Positions 35,107 to 42,769 are shown, numbered from the stretch's first letter. The stretch: 61,160 nt of DNA from CAZMRF01 sp964568735 (GCA_964568735.1 CAZMRF010000025.1:1-61160); one strand, 5' to 3'. Numbers and translations are program-made. The notes: generated from the sequence alone by a model not told the origin.

Positions 35107-35932
35107 GAATCCGCTCCCTGCCGCGCACGACGCGGCTCCCCTTCACGGAGGTGGTCACGAGCCGCTGCCCGGCTTGCTCTCGTGACGGTACCAGTCGGCT
35201 CCCCTCGACCAACGTGAGGGAACCTCGGCCGAGGGCACCGATCATCACTTCGTCAACTCCGGAGGCGGCCGCGCTCCACGCGGCCCTGAGCTTGGGCACC
35301 ATTCCGTCCGTTACCTCGCCCCGCGCGAGAAGGTCGCGAAACCTCTCGTCATCGATCTCGGCAAGGGGGAGTCCTCCCGCCATCACGCCCGGAACGTCCG
35401 AGAGCAGGAGGAGACGCTCCGCGCCCAGCGCCACCGCGAGGGCACACGCGATCTCGTCCGCGTTCACGTTGACGGGCTCCCCCGCGGGGCCGAGCGAGAT
35501 CGGCGCCACGACCGGCGTGAATCCGGCGCCCAGAAGGGTCTCGAGGAGCGAGCTCTCGACGGAGTCCGGGCTCCCGACCTCGCCGAGCCCGTCCACCCGC
35601 CGGCAGCGCACGATTCCGCCGTCGCATCCCGAGAGGCCGACGGCCCGCCGCCCGGCGGCGATCAGATCCCTCACGAGCGCCTTGTTCACCGCTCCGCACA
35701 GGGCCATCTCGACAGCGTTGAGCGCCTCGGGCGTGGTGACGCGCCGCCCCTCGACGAAGCTCGGGGCCCCTCCGAGCCGCATCTGGAGATCGCTGGCCTG
35801 CTTTCCGCCTCCATGCACGACGAGAAGAGGCTTCTGGAGGCTCGCGCAGCTCTCGGCGAGGCGCTTCCGGGCGGCTTCGTCCTCGCAGAGCGCGCCGCCG
35901 ATCTTCACAACCCACACGCCGCCTGCACTCAT
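35099..35932 (-). CDS. argB: Acetylglutamate kinase
   Basis: Phosphorylates N-acetylglutamate. ATG 35932 overlaps the argC stop in ATGA form and gives 277 aa. Motifs: VVKIGGALCEDEAARKRL, LLVVHGGGKQASDLQMRLG, VNVNADEIACALAVALGAE and LLLSDVPGVMAGG. The N-terminus begins almost directly with the first strand, so the extra N-terminal helix of arginine-inhibited kinases is missing; feedback inhibition by arginine is therefore less likely (inference from family knowledge). The frame is open much further upstream, into argC, but that part is not protein-like. Confidence 0.94.
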   Translation of the reverse strand: MSAGGVWVVKIGGALCEDEAARKRLAESCASLQKPLLVVHGGGKQASDLQMRLGGAPSFVEGRRVTTPEALNAVEMALCGAVNKALVRDLIAAGRRAVGLSGCDGGIVRCRRVDGLGEVGSPDSVESSLLETLLGAGFTPVVAPISLGPAGEPVNVNADEIACALAVALGAERLLLLSDVPGVMAGGLPLAEIDDERFRDLLARGEVTDGMVPKLRAAWSAAASGVDEVMIGALGRGSLTLVEGSRLVPSREQAGQRLVTTSVKGSRVVRGRERIRA

Positions 35933-37044
35933 GCGCTCCCCCAGCCCGTGCGCGGGAGGCCTGTCTCTTCGGGCCACCCCCGCATCCGGTTGAAGTTCTG
36001 GATCGCCTGCCCCGCCGCCCCCTTGATCAGGTTGTCGATGGCCGAGAAGACCGTAAGGAGGTGGCCTCCGGCCGAGGTGCGGATGGCGAGATCGCAACGG
36101 TTGGATCCGCGCACATGGCGAGTTTCGGGAAGCTGCCCCTCCTCGAGCACGCGCACGAAGGGCTGGCCCGAGTACCTCTCGGCGTAGATCGCGCGCGCGC
36201 GGTCGGGCTCGAGCGGGAAGCGCAGCGTCAGGACGATGCTCGCCAGGATCCCGCGCGCCATCGGGGCCAGGTGGGGGTTGAAGACCATGGGAAGCGGGGC
36301 GAGCCCCTCCTCCGCGAGGAGCTGGAGGATCTCGCCCAGGTGCGGATGCTCCTCGCCGACCCGGTAGGGGGAGACCGACCCATCGCACTCCACGAAGTGC
36401 GTCGCGAGGGAAGGGGCGCGGCCCGCGCCGGACACTCCCGAAATCGCGTTGACGACGATGGGCTCCCGCCCCACGAGCCCCGCCTCGACGGCGGGAAGCA
36501 GTCCCAGGAGGATCGCGGTGGCATAGCAACCGGGGTTGGCCACGAGAGCGGCCTAGCCAATCCGCTGGGCTCTCCAATCACTCAGGCCGTAGACCGCCTC
36601 TCCGAGAAGTTCCGGATCCGGGTGCTCGCGGCCGTAGCGGCGCTGGTAGTCCGCGGGATCGCGCAGCCTGAAATCGCTCGACAGATCGACGAGACGCAGC
36701 CCCGCGCGGAGGAAGGAGCGGGCGCGCGCCGCGAAGGCTCCGTGAGGCAGCGCGCTGAAGACCACCTCGACGCCGCGATCGGCCCAGGCGCCTGGATCCT
36801 CCGGGTCGTCGTCGAGGATCAGGTCCGCCTCGGGGAGCGATGGAAGCACCTGCGCGAGCGATCTTCCCGCCTCCTGGCGCGACCCCGCCGCCGCCAGACG
36901 CGCCATCGGGTGCGCCGCCAGCAGCCGCACCAGCTCCGCCCCGGTGTATCCCGTCGCGCCGAGGACGCCCACGGGGCAGGGCGAGAGCGCGGCGCGAGCC
37001 GCGGGAATGTCGCTTTCGCCGACCGGGGAGACAGCTTGGTTCAC
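35929..37044 (-). pseudogene. argC: N-acetyl-gamma-glutamyl-phosphate reductase interrupted by an in-frame TAG
   Basis: Two halves in one frame form a complete ArgC of about 371 codons. The N half (37044-36556) has the NADPH motif GVLGATGYTGAELVRLLAAH and LVDLSSDFRLRD, and ends YGLSDWRAQRIG. TAG at 36553-36555 follows, and the frame then continues AALVANPGCYATAILL with the catalytic Cys. The C half runs to 35929 with VFNPHLAPMARGILASIVL. The amber codon lies about 9 codons before that Cys. The GTG at 36543 is simply the Val of VANPGC, not a credible second start. It may be a nonsense mutation, a sequencing error, or a suppressed codon; TAG ends other genes here. Confidence 0.85.
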
Positions 37045-37237
37045 GCGGCCCTCCTGCCGCTCGTGGAGGGATGGCGGCGAAGCGGATCGACGGAATTTCG
37101 GATGACTCCCGTGTCGGAGACGCCATCTGCGTAGGCCGCGGGTCCCGGATACACGCTCCGGGAGGGGGTTGTAGAGATGGAGTCGGACTGCACGCTCACC
37201 GCAGGCTCTCCTCCCTCGCCTATGCGAAGCGAAGCCG
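37045..37237. other. Gap between argR and argC
   Basis: The 193 bp between argR and argC on the minus strand contains an open 66-codon frame (37041-37241) with no protein-like features. I could not pick a convincing promoter or ARG box in it. It is the likeliest place for regulation of argC onwards if argR is transcribed separately. Confidence 0.35.
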
Positions 37238-37735
37238 TCAACCGAGGCTCCTATCGCCGAGCCGGGCGAGCTGCCGGCGGAAGGAAGCGGCCCTCCGGGA
37301 CGATCGCGTGACGACGAGGATCGTGTCGTCGCCCGCGATGGTTCCCTCCACCTCGGGCCACTTCATCAGATCGATTGCGCGCGAGACCCCCGTGGCATTC
37401 CCCGGCGGGGTGTGGACGAGCACGAGGTTGCCGACCGTCCTCACCTCCCGGACGAAGGTCCGGATCTCGAGGCGCTGCCTGTCGTGATCGGGGGCCTCGG
37501 CGGCGGAGCCGGGAAGCACGTAGAGGTAGCTCCCTTCGCTGGCCGGGACCTTGCCGATGCCCAGGCTCTTGAGATCGCGGGAGAGAGTGGCCTGCGTCGC
37601 CCTCACGCCGCGTGCGCGGACGAGCCGGACCAGCTCGGCCTGGCTCCCGATCCGCCGCGAGGCGATCAGCTCGGCCACGATCCTTCTTCTCGAAGGGGCC
37701 CCGGGCACGGCCCGGCGTGATGCATGCCTATTCAT
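37238..37735 (-). CDS. argR: Arginine repressor ArgR
   Basis: 165 aa. The N-terminal winged helix has SQAELVRLVRARGVRATQATLSRDL, the ArgR recognition-helix pattern. The C-terminal hexamer domain keeps the arginine-binding signature GTIAGDDTILVV, with both Asp. It leads the arg run on the same strand and probably represses it. A partial ARG-box-like sequence overlaps its own start codon (37721-37734), suggesting autoregulation. Compare the paralogue at 42895, which lacks the second Asp. Confidence 0.95.
   Translation of the reverse strand: MNRHASRRAVPGAPSRRRIVAELIASRRIGSQAELVRLVRARGVRATQATLSRDLKSLGIGKVPASEGSYLYVLPGSAAEAPDHDRQRLEIRTFVREVRTVGNLVLVHTPPGNATGVSRAIDLMKWPEVEGTIAGDDTILVVTRSSRRAASFRRQLARLGDRSLG
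37721..37734 (-). promoter_or_regulatory. Candidate ARG box at the argR start
   Basis: Read on the minus strand, 37734-37721 is TGAATAGGCATGCA. This is the ARG-box layout TGAAT, four bases, ATTCA with one mismatch in the second half. It overlaps the argR ATG, so part of the match is forced by coding (M-N-R-H-A). A binding site here would fit autoregulation. Confidence 0.3.
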
Positions 37736-37866
37736 GGCCGCGCATATTGATACAGCGCGCCTTGGATTTCAAGGAGAAAGTTCGGCCTTCGGCAAGAATT
37801 CGGCTGGCGAAGAATGCGACCCCATGGCAGAATGTCCCGGAGTCGGCCTCAATTTCGGACCCGCGC

Positions 37867-39219
37867 ATGCAACCTCAACCGAGCCCCGTGCCTCTCGGCC
37901 TCGCGGCCTTGCTGGCACTGACTGCTCTTCTCTCCGCAGCCGAGGCCGCCGACTGCTCGGGCACTTCTGTGGGCACCGTGCCTCTCCTGGACCTTGGTCC
38001 CGGGGCCTACCTCGGTTTCGAGGGCGGGTTCTACCCGGGCGGCGCCACCGAGCTGCCGGCATCACACGCCGCCGCGGCCGATTCCTTCGCGCGGGTTCAG
38101 CTCGTGGATCCGAACGGGATCCCCGATGCGCTCTTCGGCCGGGCTGTTCTCCTCTCCGTCGGCATGTCGAACACGACCCAGGAGTTCTCCCGGTTCATTC
38201 AGATCGCGAATGCCCTGCCCGGCCGGAACCAAACCGTCCGGATCGTGGACGGCGCTCAAGGGGGGTGGGCCGCCGCCCGCGTCGCAGATCCGAACCAGAA
38301 CGCCGCCTTCTGGAGCACGATCGACCAGCGCCTCGCGAGCGCTGGGGTCACGCCGCTTCAGGTACAAACCGTCTGGCTCAAGGAAGCCGAGGCCTCTCCC
38401 TTGGCTTCCTTCCCGCTCCACGCTGAGATCCTGCGCGACGACCTCAGGACGATCGTCCGGATCATCCAGGACCGCTATCCCAACACCCGGCAGATCTACC
38501 TCTCGAGCCGGACCTACGCGGGCTACGCGAGCTCGAACCTGAACCCCGAGATGTTCGCCTATGAGTCGGGCTTCTCGGTGAAGTGGCTCATCGAGGAGCA
38601 GCTCGCCGGATCGCCGGCGCTGAACTTTGAAACGGGGGCGGGGACTGTTGAAGCGGCCTGGCTCGCGTGGGGACCCTACCTGTGGGCCGACGGACTCACG
38701 CCGCGCAGCGACGGCCTGACGTGGGAGTGCGTGGACTTTTCGGCGAACGATGGAACACACCCTTCAACGAGCGGCCGGGAGAAGGTCGCGAACATTCTCG
38801 TGGGGTTCTTCACTACCGACCCGGTTGCCGCGAAGTGGTTCATGGACTGCAATCCTTCCGGACCCGGCGTCTTCGCCGCTCCGGAGCGCGTCCTGAACGT
38901 GGACTTGTCGGAGGCCCCCGGGGGGCTGGAGCTGCGCTGGGAGGATCTCCGGCCCTCATCAGGCGCGTCGACGGTGCACGATGTCGTGGCCGGGAGTCTC
39001 GACGACCTGCGAGCGACGGGGGGCTTCGCAAGGGCCGCCTGCGTTGCCTCGGGCTCGAGTGCCGCCACCCTGGCGGATCCGGTGCCTGATCCTCCCCTCG
39101 GCGACGGCACCTGGTATCTCGTGCGAGGCAGGAATGGCTGCGGGACCGGCACCTTCGCCGAGCCGACATCCCTCCCCGCTCCCCGGGCCGCCCTCGACGC
39201 GATCTCTCCCTGCCCCTGA
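37867..39219 (+). CDS. Secreted SGNH-hydrolase-like protein
   Basis: About 450 aa from ATG 37867, which gives a Sec signal (VPLGLAALLALTALLSAAEA). The body has LLSVGMSNTTQEFSRF (Ser of block I), IVDGAQGGWAAARVADPN, VQTVWLKEAEASPLASFP, IYLSSRTYAGYASSNLNPE and NDGTHPSTSGREKVA (Asp-His pair of block V). This is a SGNH/GDSL-type arrangement, so an extracellular esterase or glycan deacetylase is possible. The last 100 or so residues form a separate FN3-like beta domain (GLELRWEDL and GTWYLVRGRNGCG). The frame is open back to 37612, over argR, which I do not count. Confidence 0.75.
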   Translation: MQPQPSPVPLGLAALLALTALLSAAEAADCSGTSVGTVPLLDLGPGAYLGFEGGFYPGGATELPASHAAAADSFARVQLVDPNGIPDALFGRAVLLSVGMSNTTQEFSRFIQIANALPGRNQTVRIVDGAQGGWAAARVADPNQNAAFWSTIDQRLASAGVTPLQVQTVWLKEAEASPLASFPLHAEILRDDLRTIVRIIQDRYPNTRQIYLSSRTYAGYASSNLNPEMFAYESGFSVKWLIEEQLAGSPALNFETGAGTVEAAWLAWGPYLWADGLTPRSDGLTWECVDFSANDGTHPSTSGREKVANILVGFFTTDPVAAKWFMDCNPSGPGVFAAPERVLNVDLSEAPGGLELRWEDLRPSSGASTVHDVVAGSLDDLRATGGFARAACVASGSSAATLADPVPDPPLGDGTWYLVRGRNGCGTGTFAEPTSLPAPRAALDAISPCP

Positions 39220-39413
39220 AGCGCACCCCCTCACTTGTAACAGTCCCGCTGCACGTGTCCCGGTCGGGACCCCGGCCGTGTCTACCGGAGGCAAGCTGAC
39301 GACGCCCCCGAGAACATTCCCTTTCGCCTCCGGCTTGCCAGGCCCCCGGCTTGCAGGGGGGGGAGCCCAAGCTCAAGCGTTGGGGGTGTTCGTCGCTCGG
39401 CCTGAGAAGCCTC

Positions 39414-39443
39414 TTGACCCTATACCTTGATATAGGGTCTAGA
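39414..39443 (+). promoter_or_regulatory. MerR-type promoter/operator
   Basis: TTGACC (39414-39419) and TCTAGA (39438-39443) are 18 bp apart; reading the -10 a base or two later makes the spacer 19-20 bp, the overlong spacing of MerR-family promoters. Between them lies an 8-bp perfect dyad, ACCCTATA and TATAGGGT (39417-39424, 39431-39438) around CCTTGA. It points into merR, so the operon is probably autoregulated, with merR as its first gene. Confidence 0.8.
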
Positions 39444-39464
39444 GTTCGGGACTGGAGGTGATCG

Positions 39465-39872
39465 ATGGATGGGCTCAGGGTCGGCGAGATTGCCCGGCAG
39501 GCGGGAGTGAACCTCCAGACGATCCACTACTACGAGCGCAGGGGCCTGCTGCCCAGGCCGCCCCGGACCGACTCGAACTACCGGGCCTACCCTGCGGACG
39601 CGGTGCTCCGGGTGCGCTTCATCAAGCGGGCTCAGGAGCTGGGGTTCACGCTCAAGGAGATCAAAGAACTCTTGTCTCTACGGGCTGCTCCGCGAACCCA
39701 ATGTACCGATGTGCGCGAGCGGGCCGAGGTGAAGGTGCGGGACATCGAGGCCAAGATCCTAACCCTTCGGGCCATGCGCAAGGCCTTGACCAAGCTCATT
39801 GCCGAGTGTTCGAGAGGCGGGGCGGTGACGGAATGCCCGATCCTCGGTGCCCTGGAGGATCAAGACGATTGA
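39465..39872 (+). CDS. merR: Mercury-type MerR regulator
   Basis: 135 aa. The N-terminal winged helix (VGEIARQAGVNLQTIHYYER) and RAQELGFTLKEIKELLSL are typical MerR. Three Cys at 80, 115 and 124 have exactly the spacing (35 and 9) of the Hg(II) ligands C82, C117 and C126 in classical MerR, in TQCTDV and ECSRGGAVTECPIL. This argues for Hg(II) sensing rather than Zn, Cu or Cd. A good dyad-containing promoter lies just upstream in the same direction. It is followed by a 60-aa Cys protein and the MerT fusion. Confidence 0.92.
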   Translation: MDGLRVGEIARQAGVNLQTIHYYERRGLLPRPPRTDSNYRAYPADAVLRVRFIKRAQELGFTLKEIKELLSLRAAPRTQCTDVRERAEVKVRDIEAKILTLRAMRKALTKLIAECSRGGAVTECPILGALEDQDD

Positions 39873-39945
39873 TGACGGTCGGTTCGTCGAGTGTGCGGGA
39901 GTGGTTCTCGCCGCCGCACGAATCTGTCGCTGAAAGGAGTGCTTC

Positions 39946-40128
39946 ATGCGCAAGAGAAAACGGTTATTGACCGCAGTGCTGGCGGTGCCGCTGGCCGTCG
40001 CTGGTCTGGTGTACGGGCAGAGGCTCGTCCAGGCGGGCCAGCCGCAGAACAGCGCGAGATATACCTGCCCCCTGACCGGGGAGGAGCTGCCCTGCCCCAG
40101 ATGCTGTCCGCTCGGCGAGCGGAAGTAG
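39946..40128 (+). CDS. Small Cys-rich membrane or exported protein of the mer-like operon
   Basis: 60 aa: basic N-terminus and one hydrophobic segment (LLTAVLAVPLAVAGLVYG), then a short tail with four Cys (YTCPLTGEELPCPRCCPLGE). It could be a membrane-anchored or periplasmic thiol protein that passes Hg(II) to the transporter. CPxTGEELPCPxCC looks like a real conserved motif, but I cannot name the family. It lies 73 bp after merR. A 12-bp hairpin lies between it and the next gene. Confidence 0.65.
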   Translation: MRKRKRLLTAVLAVPLAVAGLVYGQRLVQAGQPQNSARYTCPLTGEELPCPRCCPLGERK

Positions 40129-40140
40129 ACCTTGCGCGGG

Positions 40141-40171
40141 GCCCCGGTGGTGCGTTCCCCACCACCGGGGC
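40141..40171 (+). terminator. 12-bp perfect hairpin between the Cys protein and the MerT fusion
   Basis: GCCCCGGTGGTG (40141-40152) pairs with CACCACCGGGGC (40160-40171) around a 7-nt loop. No U tract follows. In the middle of an operon it is more likely an attenuator or an mRNA processing or stability element that lowers expression of the downstream transporter relative to merR. Confidence 0.55.
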
Positions 40172-40201
40172 GCTCGCGATCTGCCGAATGGAGGAGAGAG
40201 C

Positions 40202-41638
40202 GTGACTTCAGTGCGACCGGAATCCGATCGAGGCAGGTGCCCCTCTTGCGGTGGCAAGGGCAGACCCGTCAAGTCCATCACCGTCGAATCCCTCGTGACC
40301 GAGGAGGCGCTGGCTCGAGCGGGCCGGACGGACGGCTTCCGCTTCTGTGCCGAGCCCTCATGCGACGTGGCGTATTTCCACCCTGAGACCGGGGAGCGGT
40401 TCTTACGCTCTGATGTGCGGGTCCGCATCGGGCAGAAGGAAATCACGCCGCCGCGTCTCGTCTGCTACTGCTTCGACCACACGGTCGAAGAGATCGAGGC
40501 TCAGGTGGCGGAAACCGGTACTTCTTGGATTGCCACTGACATCACCGAGAAGTGCCGCCAGGGTCTGGACCGCTGCGAGGAGACGAATCCACAGGGTTCC
40601 TGCTGTCTGGGCGACGTCCGAGGTGTGTTGAAGGAGTCTCAGGCGAAGGTGAAGGCCATGAGATCGGCCGGCATCGTCGGGGCTCACGAATCGGAGACAA
40701 CTAAAGAGGACTGTTGTGCCATGAATTCACAAGCGAAATTCCAAACCGCGCGCCGCGTGGACGCCGGGGCGGTCGCCCAGGCCGGAGCGCTGATATCGGC
40801 CGTGATCGCCTCGGCGTGCTGCTGGCTGCCGCTCCTTCTCATCGCCGTGGGCGTCTCCGGCGGGGCGCTCTCGGCCACCTTCGAAGCATGGCGCCCGGTG
40901 CTCCTGCCGGTGACCTTCGCCCTCCTGGGCGCAGCGTTCTATTTCACCTACCGGGTGCCCAAGGCGGCGATCCCCTCCGGCGGCGGTACGGCGGCACCCG
41001 GCGACGCATCTTGTTCGCTGCCCGTGCAGGGAGCCGCTGAGGCGTGCTGCCCCGCGGACAACGCGAAAGGTCTCACGCTCAAGAAGGCCAACAAAGTCAT
41101 GCTATGGGTCGTGACCGCCTTCGTCCTGGCGTTCGCATTCTTCCCCAACTACGTGGGGTATCTGCTGGGAGGCGGGGATACCCTTGCGGCCCGCCACGAT
41201 CTCGACAAAGTGGTGGTGCAGATCGAGGGGATGACCTGCGAGGCATGCGCAACGAACATAGAGAACTCCCTGCGCAGGGTCCCGGGCGTGGCTGGAGCAG
41301 TGGTGAGCTACGACCGTCACGAGGCCCTCGTCGGGGTCCAGAAGGGATCCGAGCCGCCGCGCACGGCGATTCTTGCAGCGATCGCAGGGGCCGGAGACTA
41401 CACCGGAAGGTTCGCCGGACAGGTCGTATGGACGCTCGCCATCGAGGGCATGACCTGCGAAGCGTGCGCTGCGGGCTTGCAAGCCAAGATTACGAATCTC
41501 CGGGGAGTGTCGGGTGCTTCCGTGGATTACGACCAGGGGCAGGCGGTGGTGACCGCTGATGCCTCGGTGAACGAAGAGGAGTTGCGCAAGGCCGTCTCGG
41601 ACGCTGCATTCTCAACATCGTCTGTGAGCAAACGTTAG
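40202..41638 (+). CDS. CopZ-like Fe-S domain fused to MerT and two MerP-type HMA domains
   Basis: 478 aa in one frame without stops. Residues 1-150 resemble the N-terminal domain of Archaeoglobus-type CopZ: a CxxC zinc knuckle (CPSCGG) and a 2Fe-2S Cys set (VCYCFDHTVEEI, GLDRCEE, GSCCLGDV). Residues 174-320 are MerT: three helices, the vicinal pair C206-C207 in ASACCWLPLLL, and a second pair near 282-283 (EACCPAD). Two HMA domains follow (about 335-402 and 409-475), each with GMTCEAC. MerT imports Hg(II) handed over by MerP; here carrier, importer and a redox domain are one chain. ATG 40721 (M174) has a GAGGA upstream and might also start a shorter MerT-HMA2 form. No merA follows. Confidence 0.85.
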   Translation: MTSVRPESDRGRCPSCGGKGRPVKSITVESLVTEEALARAGRTDGFRFCAEPSCDVAYFHPETGERFLRSDVRVRIGQKEITPPRLVCYCFDHTVEEIEAQVAETGTSWIATDITEKCRQGLDRCEETNPQGSCCLGDVRGVLKESQAKVKAMRSAGIVGAHESETTKEDCCAMNSQAKFQTARRVDAGAVAQAGALISAVIASACCWLPLLLIAVGVSGGALSATFEAWRPVLLPVTFALLGAAFYFTYRVPKAAIPSGGGTAAPGDASCSLPVQGAAEACCPADNAKGLTLKKANKVMLWVVTAFVLAFAFFPNYVGYLLGGGDTLAARHDLDKVVVQIEGMTCEACATNIENSLRRVPGVAGAVVSYDRHEALVGVQKGSEPPRTAILAAIAGAGDYTGRFAGQVVWTLAIEGMTCEACAAGLQAKITNLRGVSGASVDYDQGQAVVTADASVNEEELRKAVSDAAFSTSSVSKR

Positions 41639-41793
41639 AGCGCACGGCTCGTCGATCGGTCGCGACGCCACAGCATCGGGGTTCTGGGCGGCTGCCTGCT
41701 CGACGGGGACCTCGCCGGCGACCGGCTGGCGGCGCGTACGGAGTACGTGGTCGGCTGGCAGGGCACCTTTGGCGTCCACCGGCATCCTGTACA
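41639..41793. other. Gap after the MerT fusion, nothing recognised
   Basis: No mercuric reductase, lyase or other mer gene follows the fusion. The gap carries only short frames without protein-like composition and no obvious terminator. Confidence 0.4.
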
Positions 41794-42045
41794 CTGACCT
41801 GTGAGGGGGGGAGGGGAAGGCAGGCGGGGCCGGACATCGCACGGAGTGGCCCTACGGAGCGGGAGCCCAGGAACTGCCCATTCTGTCGCGGCACGGGACG
41901 CTGCAGCCGATGCGGCGGGGAAGGACTTCGCGTCACGCGTCGCGGCTGGCTCAGACGGAGGCGTGTCGTCGCCTGTGATTCATGCGAACGCACCGGCGCC
42001 TGCCAGCTCTGCCACGGGAAGGGAAAGCTCGCGCCCCGCGAATGA
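41794..42045 (+). CDS. Small DnaJ-type zinc-finger protein (start unclear)
   Basis: A frame ending at TGA 42043-42045 encodes four CxxC knuckles in DnaJ-like pattern: CPFCRGTGRCSRCGGEG, a basic linker, then CDSCERTGACQLCHGKG. Such modules bind two zincs and often help unfolded proteins or act as small adaptors. The frame has no ATG, GTG or TTG upstream; CTG 41794 and ATC 41836 are the only near-start codons, so the start given is nominal and the 5' end may be damaged. The stop overlaps the next ATG by 4 nt, which argues for a real coupled gene. Confidence 0.55.
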   Translation: MTCEGGRGRQAGPDIARSGPTEREPRNCPFCRGTGRCSRCGGEGLRVTRRGWLRRRRVVACDSCERTGACQLCHGKGKLAPRE

Positions 42046-42320
42046 CCGACCGTGAGGTTTATACTGAGATCGTGGATCGCGAGCAGAATCAAATGGAAGG
42101 GAACCGGGAGCGGCGCGCATCCTGGCCGGTGCACAAGTACTTGCTCGGTTCGGAGCCGTCCGACGACCTCAGCGAGTCCACCACCGCAGAGCAGCGCCTC
42201 GAGATGATGTGGCCTCTTGCACTCGAGGCCTGGTCGATGAGTGGCGAGCCTCTGCCGGACTACAAGCGGAACGATGCGCCTGTGCGCCGGTCGCACAGCG
42301 CGGCTCACGAGGGTTCGTGA
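42042..42320 (+). CDS. Small conserved protein preceding a nucleotidyltransferase
   Basis: 92 aa, mostly charged and helical, with WPVHKYLLGSEPSDDLSEST followed by TAEQRLEMMWPLALEAWSMS and a Pro/Arg-rich tail. The composition suggests a compact soluble protein. Both ends overlap neighbours by 4 nt: ATGA with the zinc finger and GTGA with the nucleotidyltransferase. By position it could be the antitoxin or adaptor of a two-component module, but no known antitoxin motif is visible; that is inference from context. Confidence 0.65.
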   Translation: MTDREVYTEIVDREQNQMEGNRERRASWPVHKYLLGSEPSDDLSESTTAEQRLEMMWPLALEAWSMSGEPLPDYKRNDAPVRRSHSAAHEGS

Positions 42321-42769
42321 ACGACGATTTCCGCGATCTCCAGTACGCGTTGCTCCGGGCGGGAGCGCGGTTCCTCGTGGTGGGAGCCCATGCCATGGCG
42401 GTCCACGGCGTGCCTCGTGCCACCGGGGAAATGGATGTGTGGGTCAGCCCCGACCGACCGAACGCCGATCGGGTGTGGCAGGCCCTGCTGGACTTCGGTG
42501 CTCCCGTCGGCGCCGCCGGAGTCTCTCGCGAGGACCTGGAGACTCGCGGGAGGGTCGTGCAAAGCGGCCTGCCGCCACGCCGAATCGACATCCTCACCGA
42601 AGTCAGCGGGCTCGACTTCGACGAGGCATGGATGAATCGGGTCATGCACCGTGCGGGCTCGCATGAGGTCCCCTTCCTGAGTCGTCAGGATCTCGTCCGC
42701 AACAAGCAGGCCAGCGGCCGACCCAAGGACCTCGCCGACCTGGATGTCCTCGAACGCGGGGCAAAGTAG
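42317..42769 (+). CDS. Nucleotidyltransferase-fold protein (MNT/DUF6036-like)
   Basis: 150 aa from GTG 42317, which overlaps the previous stop by 4 nt. The minimal Pol-beta-like NTase pattern is present: FLVVGAHAMAVHGVPRATGE, then MDVWV, and a third acidic strand RIDILTEVSGLDF. The first catalytic position is Glu in GEMD where many family members have Asp, so activity may be altered. The C-terminus has LSRQDLVRNKQASGRPKDLADL, the usual substrate-side helix of this group. Relatives are often toxins or toxin-like enzymes paired with a small partner. Confidence 0.8.
   Translation: MNDDFRDLQYALLRAGARFLVVGAHAMAVHGVPRATGEMDVWVSPDRPNADRVWQALLDFGAPVGAAGVSREDLETRGRVVQSGLPPRRIDILTEVSGLDFDEAWMNRVMHRAGSHEVPFLSRQDLVRNKQASGRPKDLADLDVLERGAK

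Noticed and set aside
35929..36543. C-terminal half of argC as a separate gene starting at GTG 36543
   Set aside because: That GTG is the conserved Val of VANPGC, has no ribosome site, and both halves are in the same frame.
36553..36555. Pyrrolysine or genome-wide TAG reassignment in argC
   Set aside because: TAG terminates the RND pump, AI-2E permease, DUF47 and other genes here, so it is a working stop codon.
35933..36577. Upstream extension of the argB frame over argC
   Set aside because: The argB family starts at 35932; the extension is Arg/Pro-rich and overlaps clear ArgC coding sequence in another frame.
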